A stretch of 64,000 nt of DNA from Ramlibacter ginsenosidimutans (GCF_042678185.1 NZ_JBHUDQ010000001.1), one strand, 5' to 3'. Shown: positions 46,758-55,088, counted from the stretch's first letter. Made by a program: numbers and translations. The notes: generated by a model not told the origin, from the letters alone.

Positions 46758-47426
46758 TCAGCGAATGATGGCGATGCGTTTCTGCAGCCGCTTCACGAGA
46801 TACGAGAGCGTGAAGCAGATGATGAAATAGAAGACCGCGGCGAGGATGTAGCTCTCGCGCGGATGGCTCAGGTTGTTGCCGGCCACGGTGAAGCCGTGCA
46901 GCATGTCGTGCGCCGTGATGATGTAGACCAGCGACGTGTCCTGGAACAGGATGATGGTCTGCGTGAGGAACACCGGGATCATGTTGCGGAAGGCCTGCGG
47001 CAGGATCACCAGCCGCATGTTCTGGCCATAGCTCATGCCGAGCGCCTGGCCCGCGAACACCTGCCCGCGCGCGATGGACTGGATGCCCGCGCGCACGATC
47101 TCCGAGAAGTACGCCGCCTCGAAGGCGACGAAGGTGATCACCGCGGTCAGCTCCGCCCCGATCGGCCGGCCGATGATGAAGGGCACGAGCAGGAAGAACC
47201 ACAGCAGCACCATCAGCAGCGGGATGGAGCGCATGCCGTTGACGTAGATCGCCGCGGGCAGGTCCAGCACCTTGCGGCCCGACAGGCGCATCAGTGCGAG
47301 GATGGTGCCGAAGACGATGCCGCCGAGCGTGGAGACCCCCGTCAGCGCGAAGCTGAAGTACATCCCGTTCAGGATGTAGGAGCGGAAGACCTCGCCGGTG
47401 AAGAAGGAGAAGTCGAGTGCGTGCAT
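46758..47426 (-). CDS. gltK: glutamate/aspartate-type ABC transporter permease GltK
   Basis: The product is 222 residues (E. coli GltK has 224) with about five membrane helices. The EAA loop EAAYFSEIVRAGIQSIARGQ, which contacts the ATPase, is clear. The ATG at 47426 shares one base with the gltJ stop, and only 10 bases separate it from gltL. Confidence 0.92.
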   Translation of the reverse strand: MHALDFSFFTGEVFRSYILNGMYFSFALTGVSTLGGIVFGTILALMRLSGRKVLDLPAAIYVNGMRSIPLLMVLLWFFLLVPFIIGRPIGAELTAVITFVAFEAAYFSEIVRAGIQSIARGQVFAGQALGMSYGQNMRLVILPQAFRNMIPVFLTQTIILFQDTSLVYIITAHDMLHGFTVAGNNLSHPRESYILAAVFYFIICFTLSYLVKRLQKRIAIIR

Positions 47427-48190
47427 CAGTGCCCGCCCCCGCCGGTGTGCGCGACGAAGCCCGGCACGCGCGCGCGCTTCTCGATGAAGGCCATGATGCG
47501 GTTGATCGCGAAGGCCGACACGATGTACAGCGCCGTGACCGCCATGTACACCTCGATGCCGTGCGCCGTCTCCTCGCCGACCTGCTGCGCGTAGAAGGTC
47601 AGCTCGGTGATCGACACCGCGAACGCCACCGAGGAATTCTTGAAGATGTTCATCGCCTCGCTGGTGAGCGGGGGGATGATGATGCGGAAGGCCATGGGCA
47701 GCAGGACGTAGCGGTAGTACTGCACCGTGGTGAAGCCCATCGCCATGCCGGCGTAGCGCTGGCCGCGCGGCAGCGCCTGCACGCCCGCGCGCACCTGCTC
47801 CGCGATGCGCGCCGAGGTGAAGAGGCCCAGCCCCAGCACCACGAGTACCAGCTTGGGCGTATCGGCGAAGGCCGGGATCAGCACCGGCATGACGTGGTAC
47901 CAGAGGAAGATCTGGACCAGCAGGGGGATGTTGCGGAACAACTCCACCCACCAGTTCCCGATGCGCGCGAGCACGGGACTGTCCGGAAGCGTGCGGATCG
48001 TGCCGACCAGCGCGCCGATGACCAGGGCCACGACCAGCGCCAGCGCCGAGACCTGCACCGTCTGGCCCCAGGCCTGCAGCAGCCAGTCCAGGTAGGTCTG
48101 CGTGCCCTTGGGCCCGCCGGTGCCGAAGCACCCCTTGACCACGGTCCGGTCGATCGTGTCCTGGCAGAAGATCTGCCAATCGAGCGCCAT
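47426..48190 (-). CDS. gltJ: glutamate/aspartate-type ABC transporter permease GltJ
   Basis: The product is 254 residues from the ATG at 48190, with AGGAGGG upstream; a start 27 bases earlier is less likely. There are five or so membrane segments. The cytoplasmic EAA loop is represented by SARIAEQVRAGVQALPRGQ. The N-terminal domain contains two cysteines (IFCQ and KGCFG) in its first 25 residues. It pairs with GltK in the inner membrane. Confidence 0.91.
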   Translation of the reverse strand: MALDWQIFCQDTIDRTVVKGCFGTGGPKGTQTYLDWLLQAWGQTVQVSALALVVALVIGALVGTIRTLPDSPVLARIGNWWVELFRNIPLLVQIFLWYHVMPVLIPAFADTPKLVLVVLGLGLFTSARIAEQVRAGVQALPRGQRYAGMAMGFTTVQYYRYVLLPMAFRIIIPPLTSEAMNIFKNSSVAFAVSITELTFYAQQVGEETAHGIEVYMAVTALYIVSAFAINRIMAFIEKRARVPGFVAHTGGGGH

Positions 48191-48213
48191 CCGCCCTCCT
48201 CGTTGTTCTCGAA

Positions 48214-48240
48214 GCACCGGCCGCTGCGCGCGGCCGGTGC
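48214..48240. terminator. strong intercistronic hairpin between gltI and gltJ
   Basis: A perfect 11-bp stem (GCACCGGCCGC with GCGGCCGGTGC) encloses a five-base loop, 13 bases after the gltI stop. There is no U-run. Such hairpins after a binding-protein gene commonly protect its transcript or cause partial termination, giving more receptor than permease. That role is inferred. Confidence 0.6.
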
Positions 48241-48253
48241 GCCGCTCAGCTTC

Positions 48254-49141
48254 TTACTGGTTGTTGAAGGCTTCGGCCGGCTTGTCGTTCGGGTGCGCGA
48301 CGAGATCGGTGAGGATCTTGCCCATCGGCAGGTTCACGCTGGTGTTCTTCGGCGGGATGGGCTGCATGAACCACTTGTTGTACAGCAGCTTGATCTCGCC
48401 GTCCTTCATCGCCTTGCGGATGTAGTCGTCGACTGCCTGCTTGAACTTGGGATCGTCCTTGCGGATCATCAGCGCGATCGGCTCCACGTTCAGGGTCTCG
48501 CCGACGATCTTGTACTCCTTGGGGCTCTGCGAACCCGCGATCAGGCCGGCCAGGATGTTGTCGTCCATCACGAACGCGTCGGCACGGCCGGACTCCAGCA
48601 GCAGGAAGCTGTCGGCGTGGTCCTTGCCGTAGACCTCCTTGAACTGGATGCCTTGCGCGCGCTTGTTCTTGCGCAGCAGGGCGACCGAGGTCGTGCCGGT
48701 GGTGGTGGCCACGGTCTTGCCGTTCAGGTCGGCCACGGACTTGATGTTCGAGTTCGCCTTCACCGCCGTGCGCACTTCGGTCACGTACGTGGTCAGCGCG
48801 AACGCGACGTCCTTCTCGCGGGCCTCGTTGTTCGTGGTGGAGCCGCACTCGATGTCCACGGTGCCGTTCTGCACCAGCGGGATGCGGTTGGCGGAGGTGA
48901 CGGCGACGTACTCGACCGGCACGCCCGGGAAGATGGACTTCAGGATGCGCTGGCACAGCTCCACGTGGTAGCCCGTGTACTGGTTATTGCCCAGGGTGTA
49001 GGCCAGGGGCGCCGAGGATTCGCGCGTGCCCATCACCACCTTGCCGGCCGCCTTGACCTTGGCGATGGTGTCGTTCGGCTGCGCGAAGGCGCCGAACGCC
49101 ACTGCGGTCAGGGCGGCAGCCAGCAGCAATTTCTTTTTCAT
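48254..49141 (-). CDS. gltI: glutamate/aspartate-type ABC transporter periplasmic binding protein
   Basis: The product is 295 residues: signal peptide MKKKLLLAAALTAVAFGAFA, then SBP_bac_3 sequence with MGTRESSAPLAY, GYHVELCQRI, DIECGSTTNNEARE and GRADAFVMDD. The N-terminal block strongly resembles glutamate/aspartate receptors (GltI/DEBP). AGGAG lies before the ATG. It is the first gene of the importer operon. The LysR gene upstream is transcribed in the same direction. Confidence 0.92.
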   Translation of the reverse strand: MKKKLLLAAALTAVAFGAFAQPNDTIAKVKAAGKVVMGTRESSAPLAYTLGNNQYTGYHVELCQRILKSIFPGVPVEYVAVTSANRIPLVQNGTVDIECGSTTNNEAREKDVAFALTTYVTEVRTAVKANSNIKSVADLNGKTVATTTGTTSVALLRKNKRAQGIQFKEVYGKDHADSFLLLESGRADAFVMDDNILAGLIAGSQSPKEYKIVGETLNVEPIALMIRKDDPKFKQAVDDYIRKAMKDGEIKLLYNKWFMQPIPPKNTSVNLPMGKILTDLVAHPNDKPAEAFNNQ

Positions 49142-49183
49142 TCCAATCTCCTGGGAGGTGCGTTTAAACAGAGGCAAGCCGAA

Positions 49184-49189
49184 ATTCTA
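49184..49189 (-). promoter_or_regulatory. putative -10 element of the gltIJKL operon
   Basis: On the minus strand TAGAAT lies 43 bases before the gltI ATG, in otherwise GC-rich sequence. No convincing -35 is seen, so an activator may be needed. It is the best candidate in the 159-base gltI-lysR gap, which contains no gene. Confidence 0.35.
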
Positions 49190-49300
49190 GGCGCGACGGC
49201 GCGCCCCGCCGCTTGCCGCGGGTGGCGGAAGCTTAGGGCCTGCGGGAACACCCGGTAAGCAGGGTTTGTGCCCGGTGCATACGGTGCAGCGCCGGCACCG

Positions 49301-50248
49301 TCAGGGTTTCGGCAGTGTTCCATCCTGCGCGGCCTGCCCCAGGTAGCCCCAGAGCGCCTGCGCCGTGCCCTTGGCCGGCTGCTTGCCCGAAGGCCGTGCG
49401 CGATACGCACGCACTTCCATCGTGATCGCCAGCGGCGGCAGGTCCGCCGGCCAGGCGCCGGCGAGCGCGCCCGCACGCAGCTCCTTCTGCACGGCGCTGT
49501 GCGGCAGGAAGGCGACGCCGTGCCCTTCGGTTGCCATGGCCTTGAGGCCTTCGGCCATGTCGGTCTCGTACACGCGGTCGAGGTGGATGGCGGTGCCGGA
49601 CTGCTTCAACAGCAAGTCCGTCAGCTGCCCGAGGTAGGCGCCCGGCGCGTATCCCAGGTAAGGCAGCGGCTGCGCGGGGCGGCCCGGCAGCCGGAACAGG
49701 GGCTGGCCGTGCTCATCGGGGCGGCTGTACGGCGCCAGCGATTCGGAGCCCAGCGTGATCATCTCGTAGCGGTCGGCATCGAGCTGCAGCGGCTGCGACG
49801 GGTGGTGGTAGGCGATCAGCAGGTCGCAGCTGCCTTCGACCAGGCGCATGGCGGCGTCGTGCACGTTCAGCGCGATCAGGCGGCTCTTGAGGGGGCCGAA
49901 GCGTTCGCGCAGGCTGGACACCCAGGCCGGGAAGAAGGTGAAGGCCAGCGTGTGCGGCACCGCGAATTCGATGACGTCCTGCCCCGCGGACGCGTGGCCG
50001 CGCAGCATGGCGCGCGTGTTGTGCAGCGCCTGCAGCATCTCGATGGACTGCGCGTACAGCGTCTCGCCGGCGGGCGTCAGCCGGGTCGGATACGAGCTGC
50101 GATCCACGAGGTCCGTGCCGGCCCACGCCTCCAGCGCCTGGATGCGGCGCGAGAAGGCCGGCTGCGTCACGTGGCGCAACTGCGCCGAGCGGCTGAAGCT
50201 GCGCGTCTCGGCCAGGCTGACGAAGTCTTCCAGCCACTTGGTTTCCAT
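49301..50248 (-). CDS. LysR-family transcriptional regulator
   Basis: The product is 315 residues. The N-terminal winged helix-turn-helix (about 3-60) has FVSLAETRSFSRSAQLRHVTQ and PAFSRRIQALE. The effector domain begins around residue 90. It lies upstream of gltI on the same strand with a 159-base gap, so regulation of the importer is plausible but not shown; LysR proteins more often control divergent genes. Confidence 0.9.
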   Translation of the reverse strand: METKWLEDFVSLAETRSFSRSAQLRHVTQPAFSRRIQALEAWAGTDLVDRSSYPTRLTPAGETLYAQSIEMLQALHNTRAMLRGHASAGQDVIEFAVPHTLAFTFFPAWVSSLRERFGPLKSRLIALNVHDAAMRLVEGSCDLLIAYHHPSQPLQLDADRYEMITLGSESLAPYSRPDEHGQPLFRLPGRPAQPLPYLGYAPGAYLGQLTDLLLKQSGTAIHLDRVYETDMAEGLKAMATEGHGVAFLPHSAVQKELRAGALAGAWPADLPPLAITMEVRAYRARPSGKQPAKGTAQALWGYLGQAAQDGTLPKP

Positions 50249-50269
50249 GGCCGGGGATTATGGAGGGCG

Positions 50270-50359
50270 AAGCTGGGGTTCGCTGTCGCTCACCGCCAGC
50301 CTACCAATGCTCGTCCCAGCGAACCGTAGGCTGGCGGTGAGCGCAGCGAACCCCAGCTT
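50270..50359. repeat. long near-perfect palindrome, CGGTGAGCGCAGCGAACC family
   Basis: The left arm 50270-50304 and right arm 50326-50359 are reverse complements over 34 bases, with one extra T in the left arm. The core is GGCTGGCGGTGAGCGCAGCG. A third, single arm is at 45904. The element lies between the phasin-like gene, whose stop at 50361 it abuts, and the LysR start at 50248. It is REP-like in character and could form a very stable hairpin in RNA. Confidence 0.75.
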
Positions 50360-50360
50360 G

Positions 50361-50717
50361 TCAGCGCAAGGGCGTACGCGCCAACCGACGCGCGTTCGCC
50401 GTCGCCTTGCGATGCACCGGCGCCAGGCCGCGCGCGAGCACTGCCTGCGTATCCACCAGCGGCACGCGCGCGCCTTGCAGCATCGCCATCCAGGCCTGCT
50501 GCATCGCCTGCGTCATGGCCCAGCCCATGGCGAACCAGGACTGCCAGAACGCGTGCGCCTTCTCCTGTGCCATGCCGTGGAACTCGCGGCGGTCGCGCGC
50601 ATTGGGAACGGGACCGGCCAGCGCCATGCGCGTCAGGCGGTGCGCCATCACCTGCGGAACGGCGACCGCGAGTTCGGTGGCCTGGCGTGCCAGGGTGGTG
50701 GAGCGGGTACGTGTCAT
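50361..50717 (-). CDS. small phasin-like protein (putative PHA granule-associated)
   Basis: The product is 118 residues, helical and alanine/methionine-rich. The segment GPVPNARDRREFHGMAQEK resembles the conserved core of small PHA-granule-associated phasins of Comamonadaceae as I recall them. There are no membrane segments. No PHA synthase is in the window, so the role in polyhydroxyalkanoate storage is inferred from sequence style only. Confidence 0.55.
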   Translation of the reverse strand: MTRTRSTTLARQATELAVAVPQVMAHRLTRMALAGPVPNARDRREFHGMAQEKAHAFWQSWFAMGWAMTQAMQQAWMAMLQGARVPLVDTQAVLARGLAPVHRKATANARRLARTPLR

Positions 50718-50765
50718 GCGGCCAGTATGGGTGCCGCGGCCGCCGAACCGTGTCGGCCGTCTTCG

Positions 50766-51182
50766 TCAATCCGCGGAGCCGACCGGCGGGCCTTTCAGTT
50801 CCACCGTATTCCCCTCCGGGTCGCTGAGGTACAGCGACGGGCCCTGCCCTTCGGCGCCGAAGCGCTGCGCCACCGGTCCGGGCTCGACACCGTGGGCGCG
50901 CAGGTGCGCTCCGATCGCATCCGCGTCCCAGGGATCCACGCGCAGGCAGAAGTGATCGAGGTTGCGCCCTTCGCGGCCCGGCGCGGCGCCGCCCGCCCGG
51001 CCCAGTTCGCTGTCGACCGGGATGAGGTCGATGAGCCCGCGGCCGGCGCGCAACTGCACCAGACGGATCTTCTCGTCGATGCGGTGCACCGGGCAGCCCA
51101 GCACCTCGCCATAGAAGCGAATCATCGCGTCCACGTCACGGACGCGCAGCACCAGGTGGTCGATCTCGCGGATGCGCAGCAT
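50766..51182 (-). CDS. VOC (glyoxalase/bleomycin-resistance-like) family protein
   Basis: The product is 138 residues with two beta-alpha-beta-beta-beta modules. Metal-ligand candidates are H in IDHLVLRV, H in LDHFCLRV and E in GNTVELKG. The family includes glyoxalases, dioxygenases and resistance proteins. VDPWDADAIGAHL resembles the YaeR-like group. The substrate is unknown. Confidence 0.82.
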   Translation of the reverse strand: MLRIREIDHLVLRVRDVDAMIRFYGEVLGCPVHRIDEKIRLVQLRAGRGLIDLIPVDSELGRAGGAAPGREGRNLDHFCLRVDPWDADAIGAHLRAHGVEPGPVAQRFGAEGQGPSLYLSDPEGNTVELKGPPVGSAD

Positions 51183-51205
51183 GCGCCCATTGTGGACCGG
51201 CTGCC

Positions 51206-51679
51206 TCAGAACTGCACGAGCTTTGCCTCGACCGCTGCGCCCGCAATGCGCAGCTCGCCGGCCGAGATCGGGAGCTTGAAGCGCCGAGGCCCGGCGCTGC
51301 CCGGATTCACGTACAGCACGCCCTCGCGCTCCGCCACGCTGGGCTTGTGCGAGTGGCCGCAGATCACCACGCGTGCGTCCTCTGGCAGCACGAGATCCTT
51401 GAGGTCGTGGACTACGTGGATCGCGATGCCGCCCAGGCGCACCGTCACCTGGTCCGGCAGCGCGCCGGCCCAGGCACCGTGGTCGTTGTTGCCGCGCACG
51501 GCGGTGAGCGGCGCAAGCGCACGCAGCGCCTGCAGCACGGCGTCGCCACAGATGTCGCCGCCGTGCACGATGTGGTCGCTGCCGCGCAGGTACTCGAGCA
51601 CCTCCGGCCGCAGCAGGTTGTGCGTGTCGGAGACGACGCCGATGCGCAGCGCTTCAGCCTTCGTCGACCGCGAGGGCAT
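51206..51679 (-). CDS. YfcE-like metallophosphoesterase
   Basis: The product is 157 residues with the complete calcineurin-like metal motifs SDTHN, GGDICGD, GNND and GHSHKP. YfcE-type enzymes hydrolyse small phosphodiesters in the cytosol. The ATG at 51679 overlaps the upstream hypothetical gene by 26 bases. A shorter start is possible, since the family-like sequence begins at LRIGVVSDTHN. Confidence 0.85.
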   Translation of the reverse strand: MPSRSTKAEALRIGVVSDTHNLLRPEVLEYLRGSDHIVHGGDICGDAVLQALRALAPLTAVRGNNDHGAWAGALPDQVTVRLGGIAIHVVHDLKDLVLPEDARVVICGHSHKPSVAEREGVLYVNPGSAGPRRFKLPISAGELRIAGAAVEAKLVQF

Positions 51680-52073
51680 GCGCGATGCGCTGGCGGGCGG
51701 CGGCGAGCCGCTCCGGGTGGGTCTTCTTCAATCGGGCCAGCAGGCTGTCGATCTGCTCCAGCACGTCGATCGCATCGCGCTCCTTGACGTCCTCGATACG
51801 CGCCTGGATCTCGCGCAGGCGCTGCAGCGACTTGCGGCCCTGAGCCGTCTTCGGTGGCGCCTGTGTCGCGAGGTCGGCCAGCACCTCGGTGATCAGGCCC
51901 AGCTGCCGCCCATACGTCGCGACTTCGAAGGCCTTGCGCTCGATCACGGGATCGCCCGAGGCCGGCGCGATGCCGGCGAAGAACCAGTTGGTGTCGGGCC
52001 GGATGTCCTGCGCCACGGCCCCACCGAAGGGCATCGTGAGCTGCGGGGCCCAGAAGAAGAACCAGGGGACCAT
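51654..52073 (-). CDS. conserved hypothetical protein
   Basis: The product is 139 residues. The N-terminal third is rich in Trp/Phe (VPWFFFWAPQL, TNWFFAGIAP). The C-terminal two-thirds is a predicted long helical region (QRLREIQARIEDVKERD). There is no signal peptide or membrane helix. The frame is well conserved in style and overlaps the next gene, as in an operon. I do not recognise a functional family. Confidence 0.7.
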   Translation of the reverse strand: MVPWFFFWAPQLTMPFGGAVAQDIRPDTNWFFAGIAPASGDPVIERKAFEVATYGRQLGLITEVLADLATQAPPKTAQGRKSLQRLREIQARIEDVKERDAIDVLEQIDSLLARLKKTHPERLAAARQRIAHALAVDEG

Positions 52074-52130
52074 GCGAACCTCCCTCGTCGAGGCGACAAG
52101 CGTACCGGTTTCGCTGTCCGTGGCAAGCCG

Positions 52131-52550
52131 CTACTCGTCGGGGATCAGCCGCTTGCCCAGCGGCACGGAGTCGTCCTGCGCGTAGCCGAGCTTGCGGTAG
52201 AACGCCCGCACCTGCTCGTTGGCGCTGCGCACCAGCAGGCTCACCTTGGGGCAGCCGCGCACCAGCATCTCCTCCTCGACGCGCCGCACCAGCAGCGTGC
52301 CCAGGCCTTGCCTCTGGTGCGCGGGAGCTACCGCCAGGTAATACATCCACGCGCGATGCCCGTCGTAGCCCGCCATCACGGTGGCGACCACGCGGCCATC
52401 CAGTTCGCCGACCAGGAACATCTCGCGCTGCACGATGCGCTTGCGCGCGATGTCCTTGTGCGGATCGTTCCAGGGCCGCGTGAGGCCGCACGCGCGCCAC
52501 AGGGCGACCACCGCTGGTTCGTCGTCGTCGCGGAACGGGCGGATCTGCAT
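52131..52550 (-). CDS. GNAT acetyltransferase, YpeA-like
   Basis: The product is 139 residues. The sequence tracks E. coli YpeA closely: IRPFRDDDEPAVVALW, CGLTRPWNDPHKDI, VMAGYDGHRAWMYYLAV, and ending GKRLIPDE. The acetyl-CoA pyrophosphate loop is RQGLGTLL. The substrate is unknown. It lies 3 bases from the stop of the ABC exporter gene, so the two are probably co-transcribed. Confidence 0.87.
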   Translation of the reverse strand: MQIRPFRDDDEPAVVALWRACGLTRPWNDPHKDIARKRIVQREMFLVGELDGRVVATVMAGYDGHRAWMYYLAVAPAHQRQGLGTLLVRRVEEEMLVRGCPKVSLLVRSANEQVRAFYRKLGYAQDDSVPLGKRLIPDE

Positions 52551-52553
52551 CGG

Positions 52554-54479
52554 CTACATCCCGATCACTTCCGCGAAGCGCTCGCCCTCGGCGCTCTGCT
52601 GCAGGGCCCACATGTCGGCGTAGCGGCCGCTCCGCGCCAGCAACTGCTGGTGGGTGCCGCGTTCGACGATGCGGCCTGCCTCCATCACCAGGATCTCGTG
52701 CGCGTCCACCACGGTGGAGAGCCGGTGCGCGATCACCAGCGCGGTCTTGTTCTGCGCTGCGCTCTTCAGCTCCGCCTGGATGGCGCGTTCGTTGGCGCTG
52801 TCCAGCGCCGACGTCGCTTCGTCGAAGATCAGGATGGGCGGATCCTTCAGCAGCGTGCGCGCGATGGCCACGCGCTGCTTCTCGCCGCCGGAAAGCTTCA
52901 GGCCCCGCTCGCCCACCATGGTGCCGTAGCCCTTGGGCGTGGAGGCGATGAAATCGTGGATGCGCGCGGCGCGCGCGGCCTCCTCCACCTCGGCGCGCGA
53001 AGCGCCCGGGCGGCCATAGGCGATGTTGTATTCCACCGTGTCGTTGAACAGCACCGTGTCCTGCGGCACGATGCCGATCGCCTGCCGCACGCTGGCCTGC
53101 GTCACCTCGCGCACGTCCTGGCCGGCGATGGTGATGCGGCCCTGCTGCACGTCGTAGAAGCGGTACAGCAGCCGCGCCAGCGTGGACTTGCCCGAGCCCG
53201 AGGGCCCGACCACCGCCACGGTCTTGCCGGCCGGAATCTCGAAGCTCACGTCGTGCAGGATGGTGCGCGCCGGCTCGTAGGCGAAGGTGACGTGCTCGAA
53301 GCGCACGGTCCATCCTCCTGCACCCTCTCCCCTGCGGTAAGGGCCGGGCTCCCCTCTTCCTCCCTCCCCCCCTGGGGGAGGGTTGGGGTGGGGGCGCGCG
53401 CCCAAGGGCAGCGCCCCCGGCTTGTCCGCCACCTCGCGCTCCTTCTCCATCAGCGTGAACATCTTGTCCAGGTCGGTGAGGCTCTGCTTGATCTCGCGGT
53501 ACAGCACGCCCAGGAAGTTCAGCGGGATGTACAGCTGGATCATGTAGGCGTTGATCATCACCAGGTCGCCCAGCGTCATGCGCCCTTCGACCACGCCGGT
53601 GGTCGCGCGCCACAGCATCGCGACCAGCCCGATCGCGATGATCAGCTGCTGGCCCGTGTTCAGCATCGAAAGCGTCGTCTGCGCCTTCAGGCGGGCGATG
53701 CGCAGGCGCTTGAGGCTCTCGTCGTAACGATTCGCCTCGAACTCCTCGTTGTTGAAGTACTTGACCGTCTCGTAGTTCAGCAGCGAGTCGACCGCCTTGG
53801 TGTGGGCGGCCGAATCGAACTCGTTGGCCTCGCGCCGGTACTTGGTGCGCCACTCGGTGATGGTGACCGTGAAGACGATGTACACGACCAGCGCGGCGAT
53901 GGTGATCCAGGCGAACCAGACATCGAACTTCACGGCCAGGATGGTCAGCACCATCGTGACCTCGATCAGCGTCGGCACGATGCTGTAGAGCGAATACGAG
54001 ATCAGCGACTCGATGCCGCGCACGCCCCGCTCGATGTCGCGCGTCATGCCCCCGGTCTGGCGCTCGAGATGGAAGCGCAGCGACAGCGCATGCAGGTGCC
54101 GGAAGGTCTGCAAGGCGATGCTGCGCGCCGCGCCCTGCGTCGCTTTCGAGAACACGAGGTCGCGCAGTTCGGTGAACAGCGACGTGGACAGGCGCAGCAG
54201 CCCGTAGGCCACGAGCAGCCCGACCGGCACGACGAGGAGCGCCGCCGGGTCGGTCTTCTTGATGTCCATCGCGTCGATGAGGTGCTTCAGCAGCAGCGGC
54301 ACGCCCACGTTCGCCAGCTTGGCGCCCACCATGAACAGCAGCGCGCCCAGGGCGCGCCACTTGTAGTCCCAGAGATAGGGGAACAGGCGCTTGAGCGTGC
54401 TCCAGTCGGAGCGCGACTGCGCCGCGCCGCCGGCGGGAAGGGGGAGGGAGGAGGAACTCAGTTCGCCGCTGCGGCGCAT
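52554..54479 (-). CDS. Atm1/HMT-type ABC exporter (fused membrane and ATPase domains)
   Basis: The product is 641 residues. The membrane domain (about 40-320) has six helices and the Atm1-like segment LNYETVKYFNNEEFE. The ATPase domain (about 395-641) has GPSGSGKST, LSGGEKQRVAIARTL and IFDEATSALD. Relatives export glutathione-bound sulfur or metal species. Between the domains, residues about 360-390 (ARPHPNPPPGGEGG onward) are encoded by a palindromic repeat inserted in frame. The N-terminal SSSSLPLPAGGAAQ may come from a half copy. The ATG at 54479 faces the divergent thioesterase gene 39 bases away. Confidence 0.88.
   Translation of the reverse strand: MRRSGELSSSSLPLPAGGAAQSRSDWSTLKRLFPYLWDYKWRALGALLFMVGAKLANVGVPLLLKHLIDAMDIKKTDPAALLVVPVGLLVAYGLLRLSTSLFTELRDLVFSKATQGAARSIALQTFRHLHALSLRFHLERQTGGMTRDIERGVRGIESLISYSLYSIVPTLIEVTMVLTILAVKFDVWFAWITIAALVVYIVFTVTITEWRTKYRREANEFDSAAHTKAVDSLLNYETVKYFNNEEFEANRYDESLKRLRIARLKAQTTLSMLNTGQQLIIAIGLVAMLWRATTGVVEGRMTLGDLVMINAYMIQLYIPLNFLGVLYREIKQSLTDLDKMFTLMEKEREVADKPGALPLGARPHPNPPPGGEGGRGEPGPYRRGEGAGGWTVRFEHVTFAYEPARTILHDVSFEIPAGKTVAVVGPSGSGKSTLARLLYRFYDVQQGRITIAGQDVREVTQASVRQAIGIVPQDTVLFNDTVEYNIAYGRPGASRAEVEEAARAARIHDFIASTPKGYGTMVGERGLKLSGGEKQRVAIARTLLKDPPILIFDEATSALDSANERAIQAELKSAAQNKTALVIAHRLSTVVDAHEILVMEAGRIVERGTHQQLLARSGRYADMWALQQSAEGERFAEVIGM
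53310..53405. repeat. palindromic GC-rich repeat inserted in frame within the ABC exporter gene
   Basis: The core CTCCCTCCCCCCCTGGGGGAGGG, followed by TTGGGGTGGGGGCG, is shared with the intergenic element at 45953-45988. In the exporter it adds about 30 codons rich in Pro, Gly and Arg, between a membrane domain and an ATPase domain that are otherwise contiguous in the family. The reading frame is preserved on both sides. Confidence 0.75.
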
Positions 54480-54518
54480 GGGGGACAATCCGTTCGGTTC
54501 TTTCCGGAGATTGTGCCC

Positions 54519-54941
54519 ATGTCCGCAAATCCAGGCGCGCCCCCCGCGCATCCCGCTCCGGCGACCCCGCCTTCCAACAAGGAACTGGTGCTGAAGGTGA
54601 TCCCCATGCCGGCGGACACCAACGGCAACGGCGACATCTTCGGCGGCTGGGTGATGGCGCAGGTGGACCTCGCCGGCTCGGTGCTGCCGGCGCGCATCAT
54701 CCGCGGTCGCATGGCGACCGTGGCGGTGAAGGAATTCATCTTCAAGCAGCCGGTGCGCGTGGGCGACATCCTCAGCTTCTACTCTTCGGTCACTCGCATT
54801 GGCCGGACCTCGATCACCGTGGACGTGGAAGTCTTCGCCGAACGCTTCCGCGAGCAAGGCGCATTCGTCAAGGTGACCGAAGCGCTGGTGACCTACGTGG
54901 CGATCGACGACAACGGCAAGCCGCAGGCGATTCCGCGTTGA
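54519..54941 (+). CDS. acyl-CoA thioesterase, YciA-like hotdog
   Basis: The product is 140 residues. The hotdog signature MPADTNGNGDIFGGWVMAQVD contains the catalytic aspartate and matches YciA-type broad-range acyl-CoA thioesterases; VAVKEFIFKQPVRVGD follows. Enzymes of this group release CoA from short- and medium-chain thioesters in the cytosol. A Pro/Ala-rich N-terminus of 18 residues precedes the fold. The ATG at 54519 has a GGAG upstream. Confidence 0.9.
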   Translation: MSANPGAPPAHPAPATPPSNKELVLKVIPMPADTNGNGDIFGGWVMAQVDLAGSVLPARIIRGRMATVAVKEFIFKQPVRVGDILSFYSSVTRIGRTSITVDVEVFAERFREQGAFVKVTEALVTYVAIDDNGKPQAIPR

Positions 54942-54956
54942 TCGGGCAGTGAAGAC

Positions 54957-55077
54957 AAACAACCGGACGCAGAGGACGCAAAGGTTACGCAGAGGACGCA
55001 AAAGGACATCCAATTAAAAAAGGGAAGTCCATCTGCGTCCTTTCGCTCTTTTGCGACCTCTGCGTCCGGTGGTCCGC
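54957..55077. repeat. dispersed palindromic repeat, CGCAGAGG/CGCAAAGG family, copy 3 (most complete)
   Basis: The left arm reads AACCGGACGCAGAGGACGC then AAAGGTTACGCAGAGGACGC. The right arm contains TCTGCGTCCTTTCGC and CGACCTCTGCGTCCGGT. Only about 25 AT-rich bases separate the arms. It fills the gap between two convergent genes and ends next to the stop at 55089. This copy shows the full left arm that copy 1 lost to the IS30 insertion. Confidence 0.8.
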
Positions 55078-55088
55078 TCCTGCCTTCT

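Noticed and set aside
49848..54941. A 1697-codon open frame on the plus strand
   Set aside because: Only its last 140 codons (from 54519) are a recognisable gene (thioesterase). The rest is antisense to seven well-supported genes and has the Arg/His/Ala-rich composition of shadow frames in high-GC DNA.
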